The notes beneath the pieces are model-generated. The model was not told the origin of the DNA and made no database searches. It worked only from the letters and a program-made list of their open reading frames with translations. Shown here piece after piece: positions 1 through 13,414 of a stretch of 64,000 nt of DNA. The translations under genes were made by a program, and so were the position numbers. Each line of letters starts with the position of its first letter. The first letter of the stretch is position 1. Source of the stretch: Micromonospora sp. WMMD1120 (GTDB taxonomy: Bacteria > Actinomycetota > Actinomycetes > Mycobacteriales > Micromonosporaceae); assembly GCF_029626235.1 (NCBI RefSeq), contig NZ_JARUBO010000005.1, positions 6,420,001 to 6,484,000 of the forward strand, written 5' to 3'.

Positions 1-1690
<1,690 letters not shown>

Positions 1691-1701
<11 letters not shown>

Positions 1702-4700
1702 CGATGGGGTCCCCTCCGGTCAGCTCGCCGAGCAACCGCTCCAACTCCTCGGCCACGTCGGTCAGCGGCATCGCCGCGATGTCGGCGGCCAGCTCGTCGT
1801 CGCCGACGTCGGCCGGCAGCACCGGGAGCAGCCGCTCGAATTTGCTCCGTTCGACCTGGACCACGCCGGCCTCGGCGTACCCGCTGGTCAGCGCCGCGTC
1901 GAAGGCGGCGAGGCCGGTCGCGGTGTCGAGCTGGGCGAGGCCGAGGCGGCGGCGGACGAGCCGGGCGGTCTCCTCGTCCACCCCCATGCCGCCGGCCCGC
2001 CAGAACGGCCACACCACCGCCACCGAACGTCCACGTCGGCGGCCGGCCCGGCGCTCGTGCTCCCGGGCGTCGGCGAAGGCGTTGAGGAACCGGTTGGCTA
2101 TCGCGTAGTCGGCCTGCCCGGCGTTGCCCGCCAGCGCGGCCAGCGACGAGAACACCACGAAGAAGTCGAGGTCGTCGCCGGCGGTGGCCCGGTCCAGGTG
2201 CAGCGCGCCGGACACCTTCGGCGCGAGCACCTCGCGGACCTCCTCGTCGGTCTTGTTGACCAGCAGGCTGTCGCGCAGCGTGCCGGCCGCGTGCAGCACG
2301 CCGTCGAGGCGGCCGAAGCGGCGGCGCACCTCGGTCACCACCCGCTCGACGTCACCGGCGTCGGTGACGTCGCCGCGCAGGTGACACACCCGCTCGCCCA
2401 GGTCGGCCAGCTCCGCACGGCGGGACGCGTCGAGCGGCGACCGGGACACCAGCACGACGGTGGCCCGGTACGCGGCGCAGAGGTGCCGGGCGAAGATCAG
2501 GCCCAGGCCGCCAGCGCCGCCGCTGATCAGGTAGACGCCGTCGGGGCGTACCGGTGGGGCGTCGGTGGGCACGGGCGACAGTTCGCGGAGCCGGCGGAGC
2601 CAGCGCCGGCCGTCGGCGTACCGGGCCTCCCGCTCGTCGTGGTCGGTGACGGTGAACTCCGCGGCGCAGCGCGCGAGCACGCCGGCGGGATCGTCCACCG
2701 GCATGCCGACCGAGGCGCACCGCAGCCGTGGGCTCTCGTGCCCGACGCTGCGGACCAGGCCGCCGGTGGACTCGGCCGCCGGGTCGGGCCGGTCCCCGTG
2801 GTACGGGTAGACGTGCAGCAACCGCAGCTCCGCGTCGGGCGCGGCGCGCAGCACCGCGCGGACGGCGGTCAGCACCGCCAGTGGACCGTCGCGCAGCGCG
2901 GTGTCGGCCCGCGCGCCCCGGGACCACAGGTGCACCACCCGCTCCGGCAGGCCGGCCGGCGACCGGCGCAGCTCGGTCACCAGCCGCTCGTGGTCGGCGG
3001 CGGAGTCCGGGCGTACCGCGAACCGGTCGTCGGCCAGCCGCGTGAAGCCGTCGCCGGGGAGGACCAGCACCGATCCGGCCGGCGCGGCGGCGTGCACCGT
3101 CGCGTCGACGTCGAAGAGCAGCAGCCGGTCGGTGGCAGCCGTCGCGGGCAGCGGGTCGACCGGCTCCCAGCCGACGCGGTAGCGCACCGTCTCGACGCCC
3201 TCCCCGGTCGTCCCGGTCGTCTGGTCGGGCAGCACGCTGGACAGGTACGCGGCCAGCTCGGTCACCGTGGGGTGGTCGAACAGGACGCTCGGGTACAGCT
3301 CGACGCCCAGCTCCTCCTCCAGGTGGTTGGTCAGCCGGGTGGCCAGCACCGAGTCCAGGCCGAGGTCGAAGAAGCCGGTACGGACGTCGGGCGGCGCGTC
3401 GGGGGCGAACCCGAGCAGCGCGCCCACCAGGTTCCGCACCCGATCCTCCAGCCCTCCCGAGGCGGGAGCGACAGCCGGCGCGGCCGGCGCGGCCGATGCG
3501 ACAGCAGGCGCGGCCGGGACAGCCGGCGCGGGCGGCGCGGTTCGCTGGCGATCGACGATCCAGTACCGCTCCCGGGCGAACCGGTAGGTGGGCAGCGGAA
3601 TCCGGCGCGCGGCGGGCCGGGTCCACTCCACCGCGCCGCCGGCCACCCACGCCTGCGCCTCGGGCGCCCCGGGAAGGGGCCCGTCACCACCCACCTGACC
3701 ACGGACGAGCCCGGGAGCGGGGGTGCCGGCGCTCAGCGCGTCGAGCATCCGTGCGGCGCTGTCCGGGTCCGCCGCCACGAACGCGGCCCGCTCGGTCAGC
3801 TCCTCCCGCCCGGTCCGCAGGGTGTACGCGACGTCGGACAGCCGGGGCCTGGTCTCCCGGAGGTACGCGGCGAGCACGGCGGCGTACTCGCGCAGGCTGG
3901 CCTCGGTCCGCGCGGACAGGCACAGCAGCTCCGGCCCCGGCTCGTCGGCGGGCCGTTCCGGTGGCGCGGGCGGCTCCTCGACCACGAGGTGCACGTTGAC
4001 CCCGCCCACCCCGAACGAGCTGATCCCGGCGCGGCGCGGCACCGTTCGCCCGCCCACCACCGGTCGTCGCCACGGGGCCAGCGTGTCCTGCAGGACGAAC
4101 GGCGTCGCGGCGAAGTCGATCTCGGGGTTGACCCGGTCGGACCGGGTCGGCGCGGGCGCCAGGTGGCCGTGCCGCAACTGGAGGATCACCTTGGTCAGCG
4201 CGGCGATGCCGGCGGCGGCCTCGGCGTGCCCGATGACGGACTTCGCCGAGCCGATCGCGCAGAAGCCGGTCCGCTCGGCCCCGAACGCCTCGGTCAACCC
4301 CCGCACCTCGATCGGGTCGCCGAGGCTGGTGCCGGTGCCGTGCGCCTCGACGTAGCTGATCGTCGACGCCGGCACCCCGGCCCGGTCGAGCGCGGTTCGG
4401 ACGAGGGCGGCCTGCGCTCTCGGGTTCGGCACGCTGAAGCCGAAGGTGCGTCCGTCGTGGTTGACCGCCGAGCCGCGGATGACGGCCTCGATCCGGTCAC
4501 CGTCGGCGAGCGCCGCCGACAGCGGCTTGAGCAGCACCGCGCCCACCCCCTCGGCGGGCACGTAGCCGTCGCCGCCGGCCCCGAACGAGTGGCAGCGACC
4601 GTCGCCGGCGGTGAACTGTCCCTCGGTGAGGGTCACGTACTTGCTGGGGTGCAGCGACAGGTTGACGCCCCCGGCGACAGCGGCCGCGCACTCGCCCCGG

Positions 4701-7700
4701 CGGATGCTCTCCACCGCCAGGTGCACCGCGTACAGCGAGGAGGAGCAGGCGGTGTCCAGCACCATGCTGGGGCCGCCCAGGTCGAACAGGTACGACACCC
4801 GGTTGGCGATGCCGAACGACTGCGAGTTGACCGGTGTCCACTCCTGGCCCGACTCGGCCGCGTACAGCTGGTAGTTGTTGTAGGTCACGCCCGCGAACAC
4901 GCCGATCGGCGCTCCCGTGCCGGCGCCTGCGCCACGACGGCGACGCGGGTAGCCGGCGTCCTCGAAGCACTCCCACACCGCCTGGATGAAGAGCCGCTCC
5001 TGCGGGTCCAGGTAGCGCGCCTCCAGCGGCGAGATCGCGAACAGCTGCGGGTCGAACGCGTCCACGTCGTCCAGGAAGCCGCCCCACCGGCAGTAGGGCT
5101 TGCCACCGGCGAGCGCGGCGAAGCGCGCGTGGTCCCAGCGGTCGGCGGGGATCTCGGTGACGCAGTCCCGGCCCTCGGCCAGGTTGCGCCAGTAGGCGTC
5201 CAGGTCGGGCGAGCCGGGATAGCGACCGCTGACCCCGACGATCGCGATCGGCTCCACCCCGACCGGCGACGCGGCGGCGTCCGGTGGGGCATCGCCCGGC
5301 CGGTCGGTGACGGCGGGCGCGGCGGCCGGTACGCCGACGGTGTCCCGCGCGGCGAGGTGCCGGGCCAGGCCGCGCAGGTCACGTTCGGCGAACATCGCCG
5401 TCGCCGACAGCCCGGGGAACCGCTCCCGCAGCCGGGCGGTGAGTTCGCGGGCCAGCAACGAGTCGAGACCGTACTCGTCGAAGCCGGTGTCCAGGTCGAT
5501 CTCCTCCGGCCGCCAGCCGAGCGCGGCGGCGAAGACCCGCACCAGGTACGCGGTGGTGTCGTCAGCCGGGTCCGACCGCTCCGGCTCGTCAGCGGGGCGG
5601 TCGGGCCGGACGTCGACCCAGCAGCGGCGGCGCTCGAACGGATAGGTCGGCAGTGACATCCGGGTCGGCGGGGACGGATGCAGTTGCCGCCAGTCGACGC
5701 CGCCACCGGCCACCCACAGCTCGGCCAGTTTGGGCAGGCGGCCGGCTGTCGCGAGGTCCCGGACGAACCGCTCCCCCTCGGCGCCGTCGAGCATCGAGGC
5801 GAGCACCCTGCCGGTGTGCTGGGCCCCGCCGACGCGTACCCCGTCGGGGTCCTCGCCGGCCAGGTGGGCGGCGAGTTTCTCGCGCAGCTCGGGCACGCTG
5901 GAGGCGATCACGGCGAGGCGGTCGTTCATCGGCTCGCGACCGACCTGGAGGGTGTGGGCGAGCCGACCCAGGTCCACGTCGGCCGGGGCGGGTGCCGGGG
6001 TCTGCCCGGTGGTGGCGTCGAGGACGCGGTCCGCCAGGGCGGTGATGCTGCCGTCGACGGGGGCGAGCGTCGTGCCGTAGCGCTGGTTGAGCCGTCCGGT
6101 CAGCCGCGCGAGGGTGACCAGGTCGACGCCGTACTCGGACAGGTTCTCGTCGACGCCGAGGTCGGCGGCGGACACGCCGGTGACCTCGGCGGTGAGCGTG
6201 CGTACCTCCTCGACGACGGGTGTCGCGGACGGTCGGTCGGCACGGTCGGGCTCGCCGCCGAGGAAGGCCAGCAACCGCTCGGCCTGTGCGGTGAGGCGGT
6301 CGGGGGTCTTCGCGGACAGGGTGATCACCTGCGGCCCGCTGGGCGTCGTCGCCTCGACGGGTGCCACGTGCTCCTCCAACACGAGGTGGGCGTTGACCCC
6401 GCCGTAGCCGAACCCGGAAATGCCCGCCCGACGCGGAACCCCACCGCTGTCCCAGTCCCGGGTGTGGTCCAACACCGCGAACGGAGTCTCGTCCAACCGG
6501 ATGTACGGATTCAGCGAGTTCACGTGCAGATTCCCCGGCAACCGCCGGTGCCGCATCCCCAACAGCACCTTCGTCAACCCCGCCATCCCGGCGGCCGTCT
6601 CCAGATGCCCCACATTGCTCTTCACCGACCCCAACGCACAGTGCGGACTCGTCGCCGGCGCGTGACCCCACCGCTCATACAGCGTCGCGAACGCCCGCGT
6701 CAGCGCGGTCGTCTCGATCGGATCACCCAACGCCGTACCCGTGCCGTGCGTCTCCACGAACGAACACGACGCCGGATCCAGACCCGAGCGCTCCCACGCC
6801 CGCACGACCAACCGCGCCTGCGCCGCCGTGTTCGGCGCCGTCAACGACGCCGCCCGACCACCATGATTCACCGCGCTACCCCGGATCACCGCATACACGT
6901 GATCCCCGTCGGCCACCGCCCGATGGAGAGGCTTGAGCAACACCGCCCCACAACCCTCACCCCGCACGTAACCATCAGCCGCGGCGTCGAACACCTTGCA
7001 CCGACCGTCCGACGCCAACATCCCGGCGCGACCGAACGACAGTGTGGTCAGCGGACTGAGGATCACGTTGACGCCACCGGCGATGGCCGCGTCACACTCG
7101 CCGCGCTGGATGCTGGCCACCGCCCGGTGCACCGCCACCAACGACGCCGAACACGCGGTGTCCACCGGCTCACTCGGCCCGTGCAGGTCCAACAGGAACG
7201 ACACCCGGTTCGCGAGCATGGCGTGCGCCATCCCGGTCGAGCTGTGCGCCTGGATGTCGCCGGGCGCGCTCCGCAGCAGGTCGGCGTAGTCCATGCCGCT
7301 GACGCCGACGAACAGCCCGGTGTCGGTGCCGGCCAGGTCCGAGGCCCGGTAACCGGCGTCCTCGATCGCCCGCCACACCGTCTCCAGGAACACCCGCTGC
7401 TGCGGGTCCATCAGATTGGCTTCCGCTGCCGAGATGCCGAAGAAGCGCGGGTCGAAGCGGTCCACGTCGGACAGGAACGATCCCCAGCGCAGGCCCCTGC
7501 CGGCCGGGTCGGTCTCCCACCGTCGCCAGTCCCACCGGTCGCCGGGGACCTCGCCCACCAGATCGCGGCCGGCGACCAGGTCGGCGAAGAAGCCCTCGGC
7601 GTCGTCCGAGCCGGGGAACGCCCCGGCCAGGCCCACGATCGCGACGGCGTCCGCGAGCGTGGGCGTCCCGGCGGGCGCGGCCACCGGCGGCCGACGCGGG

Positions 7701-10700
7701 ACGGACGCGGACGTCACGGCCGGCGCGGGCGTCACGGCCGGCGCGGCGGACTCCGGCGTCACGACGGGCGTCGGCGACCGGGACCCGGCGTCCTCCTGCG
7801 TCCTGGCCGGTGTCGGCGGCCGGCGCTCGGTCACCGTGCGAGGCGGCGCGGGCTGCGGCGGCTCGTGGCCGTAGTGGGCGGCGAGCCGATCGGTGTCACC
7901 GGCGACGATCGTCTCGGCGAGCGCGGCCAACGTCGGGTGTTCGAAGAACACCGACGGCAGCAGGCTCAGGCCGAGCATGTCGTTCAGGGCGGTGGCCAGC
8001 TCGGTGAAGGTCACCGAGTCGAAGCCGAAGTCACTGAGATCCGCCTCGATCTCCAGGTCGCCGGCGCGCATCCCGAGCACCGTGGCGGCGGCGCGGGCCA
8101 CGTCCCGGCGTACCGAGGCGAGCACGTCGGCAGTGACGTCGCCGGCGGCCGGCGGCGCGACCTCCGGCGGCGGCCCGCCGGTCAGCCAGTCAGCCAGCCG
8201 ATCCGGGTCGCCGCACAGCTCGATCACTCGCGGTTCGTCGCCGGCCATCGCCCGGCGCAGGATGTCCAGGCCGGTAGCTGTCGGCAGCGGGACCAGACCG
8301 GTGGCGCGTTCCATGGCACGCAGGGCGTTCTCGTCGGCGCGCATGCCGCCGTCCGCCCAGTACGGCCAGACCACCGACACGCCGCGCCCGGCCCGCCGCC
8401 GCAGGAACTCGTCGAGGAACCGGTTGGCGTACGCGTAGTCGCCCTGACCGGGGTTGCCCGCCAGCCCGGCGACCGAGGAGAACCCGACGAAGACCTTCAG
8501 GTCGTCGGCGGCGGTGGCCTCGTCCAACCACACCGCGCCGGACACCTTCGGCGCCAGCACGGCCTGGACGTCCGCCCAGGACTTGTCCCGTACCCAGCCG
8601 TCCCGCAGGACCCCGGCGGCGTGCACGACAGCGTCCACCCGGCCGAAGCGCTCCCGCACCTCGGCCACCGCGGCGAGGACGTCCGCGCGCACCGACACAT
8701 CCGCCCGTACCAGCGTCACCGCGTCACCGAAGCCAGCCAGCCACTGCCGGCTCGCCGCGTCCGGGTCCGACCGGCTCAGCACGCCCACCCGCGCGCCGTG
8801 CCGCTCGACGAGGAACCGCACCACGAGCCGGCCCAGGCCGCCCAGGCCGCCGGACACCACGTACACGTCGCCCGGCGACATCGACGCGGCGCCGCCGAGC
8901 GGGGCGCCCCGCCGGTAGGTCAACACCTGGCGTACGACACCGTCCGTGCGGACCTCGACGGTCGTGTCGTCGCCACTGATCTCCGGCCACAGCGCCGCGA
9001 AGAGGTCGGACCCGCGCAGGTCCCCGACGTCCACGGTCCGCATCCGCAGCCAGCCGCACTCCATCGCGACCGAGCGGGCGAGGCCGCCGAGCGCGACGCC
9101 CTCGACGGTTCCCGGGTGCGCCACCACGATCCGTACCACGGCGTCGACCCGGGTCCGCGCCACGGCCCGCACCAGGGCGAACACCCGCTGGACCCACTCC
9201 TCGGCGCAACCCTCGGTCCGGTCTGCGGCGTAGACGACGGTGTCCGGCGTGCCCCGGGCGCAGAGCCGCTCCCAGAGCCGCGCCATGTCGTCGCCGTCGC
9301 CGACCCGGACGTCGCCGTCGGGCCGCTCGGTGCGGGCCGCGCCCACCGTCACCCGGGTGACGCGGGCCGCGTCCCAGCCGGGCAGGTCGTCCGGGACGCT
9401 CCGGTCGGAGAGGACCACCACGTGCCCGACCGGGCGGCGCCCGGCCGTCGGCGCGGGCGTCCACTCCGGCACGAACCGGACGGTCGGCGCGACGTCGGTG
9501 TCCGCCGCCACCGCCGGCTGCGCGTCAGCGGACGGCGTCAGGTTGCGCAGCGTCAGGCCGCGTACCACGACGAGCGGACGGCCCGTTCTGTCGACGACGG
9601 TGATGTCGAAGGCGGCCGTGCCGTCGTCCGGGCGGCGTCCGTCGGACCAGGTGGCCACCGCGAGGCAGTGGGTCGGCAGCGGGGCGAACACCTCGACCCG
9701 CCGAACCGCGAAGGGTACGTAGAGGGGCGCCGCACCGCCCGGCGACGCCTCGGGAAGCAGACCGACGATGCTCTGGAAGGCGGAGTCGAGCAGGCCGGGA
9801 TGCAGCACCCAGCGGTCGGCGACCAGGTCGGGCGGCAGGCGCAGCTCGGCGACGGCCTCGGCATCGCCACTGTGCAGCCGCTCGACGGCCTGGTACAGCG
9901 GCCCGTACCGCAGGCCGGCCGCCGCGAACGCCCGGTACGCGGACCCGCCGTCACGCTGCCGGTCGCAGCGGGCGAGGACGGCCGCCACGTCCACCGGAGC
10001 GGGGTCCGGCAAGTCCCCGTACAGCACGCGGCCCTGGCTGAACCTCATACCGTCGCCGTCGGCCACCACGAACCCGGCGCTGTCCGCGCCGGTGGTCAAC
10101 TCCACGGTGATCCGCTGCGTCGCGCCCGCGGCGGGGCGCAGCCACACCACGTCGGCGAGCCCGGTGACCGGTCCGGCGGCGGCGCCGGCCGCGCGGGCGA
10201 ATTCGAGCTGCGCGGCGCCGGGCAGCACCGGCACGTCCCGCACGACATGGTCGGCCAGGACGGCGTCCTCCGGGCCCAGCCGCACGGTGAAGGGCCGGCT
10301 GTCCGACGGCGGGGTGTGCGTGTAGTCCTCCGGGACCCAGTAGCGGTCCGGGCTGAACGGGTAGGCGGGCAGCTCGGTCAGCGGCGGGTGCGCGGCGGGC
10401 CAGGCCGCCGTCCAGTCGGCGTCGGCGCCGGCCGTCCACTCCCGCGCCCACTGCTCCCAGGTCTGCCGGTCGGCGCCCGGACGCGTGGCGACCCGCGCCG
10501 GTCGCGTCCCGGTGGGCACCCGGCCGGTCCAGGGCGGCGCGCCGAGTGCCTCGATGGCCTCGTCGAGGGTGTCGGCCCAGATCGCGGCGCGGTGCTCGAA
10601 CGCCTCCCGGCCGGCCTGCAACGTCCACGCCACGTCGGCCAGGTGCGGCCGGTTCGCGCGCAACGCCTCGGCCAGCCGTCCGCAGTGCGCCGTCAACCGC

Positions 10701-13414
10701 TCGGCGGTCCGCGCCGACACGACAAGCAACTGCCCACCCTCCGGCCGCCGCGGAACGGGCGTACGCGGCGGCTCCTCGATCACCACGTGCGTGTTGCTGC
10801 CGGACATCCCGAACGAGCTGATGCCCGCGCGGCGCACCACCCCGTCGGTGGCCGGCCACGGCACCGTCGCGCTGTTGATGACGAACGGCGAGCCGTCCAG
10901 GTCGAGGAAGGGGTTCGGCTCCTTCCAGCCGGCCATCGCCGGGATCTTCTCGTGACGCAGCGACAGGATGGCCCGCATCACCCCGGCGACACCGGCCGCC
11001 GCCTCCAGGTGCCCGAGATTCGCCTTCACCGACCCGAGCACGCAGCCACCCGGCCGACCCTCGTCACCGAACGCGGCGCGCAGCGCCCGCACCTCGATCG
11101 GGTCACCCAACAGCGTGCCGGTACCGTGCGCCTCCAGCAGACCCAGCTCGCCCGGTGACACCCCGGCATCGGCCCACGCCTCGGTCAGCACCCGCGCCTG
11201 CAACTCCGGCCGCGGCGCGGTCGGGCTGTTCGACCGACCCACATGGTTGGTCGCCGACCCGCGCACGACAGCGAGGACCCGATCACCGTCGGCAAGCGCC
11301 TGCTCCAGGGGGCGCAGCACCAGCACGGCGACGCCCTCACCCGGCACGTAACCGTCCGCGCCCGCGTCGAACGGCCGGCACCGCCCGGTGGGCGACAGCG
11401 CCTGCGCCTTCGCGGTGTAGACGTAGTGCAGGGGGCTCAGCAGCAGGTTCGAGCCGGCGACCACGGCCCTGTCGCACTCGCCCGCGCGCAGCGCGCGTAC
11501 CGCCAGGTGCAACGCGGTCAGCGACGACGCGCAGGCGTTGTCCACCGGCACGCTCGGGCCCTGTAGGTCGAAGACGTAGGAGAGCCGTCCGGCCAGCGCC
11601 GACGGTACGGCGGTGACCGCCTGGTAGTCCTGGATGGGTACGCGCGCACGGACGATCTCGTCCCAGTACTCGTGGAACGACACCCCGAGGTAGACGCCGG
11701 TGCGGGTGCCCCTGATCCGCCCCGCGCACCCCGCATCCTCGAACGCCTCGTACGCCACCTCCAACAACAACCGCACCTGCGGATCAAGCCACACCGCCTC
11801 CCGCGGCGACACACCAAAAAACTCCGCATCAAACCTGTCCACCCCCGACAGGAAACTCCCCCACCGCCCATACGACCGATCCGCCACCGACCGATCCACG
11901 TCAAACCACAACCGCCAATCCCACCGACCCCCCGGCACCTCCCTCACCACATCCACACCCGACACCAAATTCCCCCACAACCCACCCACATCCGACGCAC
12001 CCGCGAACCGCCCCGCCATCCCCACCACCGCCACCGCACCCGACAGACCAGACGGACGCGATGCAGCCGAAGGCCCAGACACGGCCGCACGAACCGGAGC
12101 CGGCTGCGGCACGGCCGCACGGACCGAAGCCGGCTCCAGCGGGACCGACCCGGACGAAGCCGACCCGGACGAAGCCGGCTCCGGCGGGGCCGACACCGGC
12201 AACCGCTCCCCCACCACCGACGCGTGCTCCGCGACGAAGTACGCCGACAACTCCGCCAGACACTGCTGCTCGAAGAACAACGTCGGATACAACTCCACAC
12301 CGAGGTCGTCCTCAATGCGGCGGGTGAGGTCGATCAGCTCGCCGGACTGCACGCCCAGCTCCATGAAGTTCGCCGTCCGGTCCAGCGTCCCCGGATCGAC
12401 GTCGAGGTGCCCGGCGACCAGCCCGGCCAGGTACGCCTCGACTCGACCGGCCAGGTCGTCCCCGCTCCCCGCCGGCACCCCGAGGGAGGCCGCCGGCACC
12501 CCGAGGAAAGCCGTCGGCACCTCCGACGCGGCGGCGGTGAACAACTGGGTGTCGCGGACGTGGCGGAAGGTGAAGCCGTCGACGGCGAGCAGCGGCCGGC
12601 CCGACTCGTCGGTCAGCACCAGGTCCATGGTGAGGGCGTGGGCGTCGGCCCGGCGTACGCGGGCGTGGCAGTGGCAGACCTCGGGTAGCGGCCCGGACCC
12701 GTGCACGGCGGAGATCGCCACCGGCACCCACATGCCCGGGGACCCCGGTGGCAGCAGGATCGCCTCGTCCACCGCGGCGGCGCCGGTCACGAACCCGCCG
12801 TCGAGCAGGACCGGGTGCACGGCGAGCCCGGACAGGGCGTCCCGCGCCTCGGCGGAGAGGCGCAGCACGCCGAGGCTCTCGCCGTCGCCGACCCACACCT
12901 GCTCGACGCAGCGCAGCGCGGGCTCCCGGGCCAGCAGGGGGTTGGCGGCGAGTTGACCGGCGTCGCGGCCGGTGCCCGCCCGCAGCCCGTCGAGGTCCAG
13001 TGTGGGCAGGTCCGCGAGCCGGTCGCCGTCGCGCAGCTCCGCCGTGACGCTCAGTCGGGACTCCGCGCCGGTCCGGTAGCGGCTCTCGACCACCCGTCGC
13101 CCCTCGCGCTCCACGACGGCGACGCTCACCTCGGTGGCGGTTCCCGCATCGAGCACCACCGGTTCGTGGAAGGTCAGACCGCGCAGGTGCCGGGGGCCGT
13201 CCTCGGCGCGGGTCAGCTCCACCGCGAGCGCGCAGTGCGTCACCCCGAGCAGCACCTGCCGCCCGAAGACCTGGTGGGCGCGGAGGTACGGCTCGTCGTG
13301 CCGGAAGTGCCGGGTGAGGGTGGTCGGTGTCGGGGCGAGGAGCGCCTTCGCCTCGTCCCGGGAGAGTCGGCCGGCCCGGAACTCGGCGAGTACGGCACGG
13401 ATGTCGGTGGTCAT
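1691..13414 (-). CDS. trans-AT PKS protein D (DH*-ACP, KS-DH-KR-ACP, KS-ACP, KS-ACP-KR)
   Basis: 3,907 aa. Order by residue: docking helices 1-28; divergent dehydratase-like DH* about 40-290 (His47, Asp205) and ACP (Ser357 in GVQSGEL, usual Asp replaced by Gln356), completing the module begun by the KS ending protein C. Then KS 458-885 (Cys628, His763), DH 1030-1295 (His1056, Asp1210; HxxxGxxxxP reads HVVRDVPVLP), KR 1305-1760 (Tyr1660), ACP Ser1800. Next KS 1920-2345 (Cys2088, His2223) with a carrier-like insert, then directly ACP Ser2652. Last KS 2720-3145 (Cys2890, His3025), ACP Ser3355, and a KR (Tyr3770) placed after the ACP, then a C-terminal docking helix. The start ATG at 13414 overlaps the stop of gene C (ATGA) and has AAGGAG upstream; the frame stays open further upstream but lies inside gene C, so the longer start is rejected. 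Predicted output: olefin (M11), keto (M12), hydroxyl (M13). Confidence 0.96.
5985..6228 (-). other. ACP-like insert in the KS-flanking linker of module M12 (gene D)
   Basis: Encodes roughly residues 2396-2477 of protein D, between the LSAKTPDRLTAQAERLLAFL helix and the LAHTLQVGREPM stretch of the KS-flanking subdomain. The pattern VRTLTAEVTGVSAADLGVDE then EYGVDLVTLARL follows an acyl carrier protein, but the serine that would carry phosphopantetheine is Leu2432. A functional ACP (Ser2652) follows further on, so this copy cannot replace it. Its position matches the three-helix LINKS insert known from some trans-AT KSs; that equivalence is inferred. Confidence 0.7.
6288..7210 (-). repeat. Near-identical KS segment (gene D M12), copy of 21518-22440
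   Basis: About 920 bp of the M12 ketosynthase matches the M8 ketosynthase of gene C at a constant offset of 15,230 bases. I count only a handful of mismatches across 6310-7020; a diverged patch lies near 7025-7065 and the copies separate at 7211. The left edge falls just before the linker insert that only this copy carries. This looks like recent duplication or gene conversion. Confidence 0.9.
11690..12313 (-). repeat. 624-bp direct repeat (gene D), copy of 35778-36401
   Basis: This stretch, covering the end of an ACP, the Pro/Ala/Ser-rich linker and the first third of the M11 KS, matches gene B at an offset of 24,088 bases with a single mismatch (11944 T, 36032 C). Its codon use differs from the surroundings: on the coding strand many codons end in G or T (TTG, GTG, GGT, GAT, TTT), whereas neighbours favour C-ending codons. 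Confidence 0.95.

Noticed and set aside
2057..11158. Very long open frames on the plus strand opposite the PKS genes (for example about 2.1-5.7 kb and 5.7-11.2 kb)
   Set aside because: They are antisense mirrors caused by high GC: the proteins are Arg/Gly/Pro/His-rich without any domain pattern, whereas the minus strand carries continuous PKS domains.
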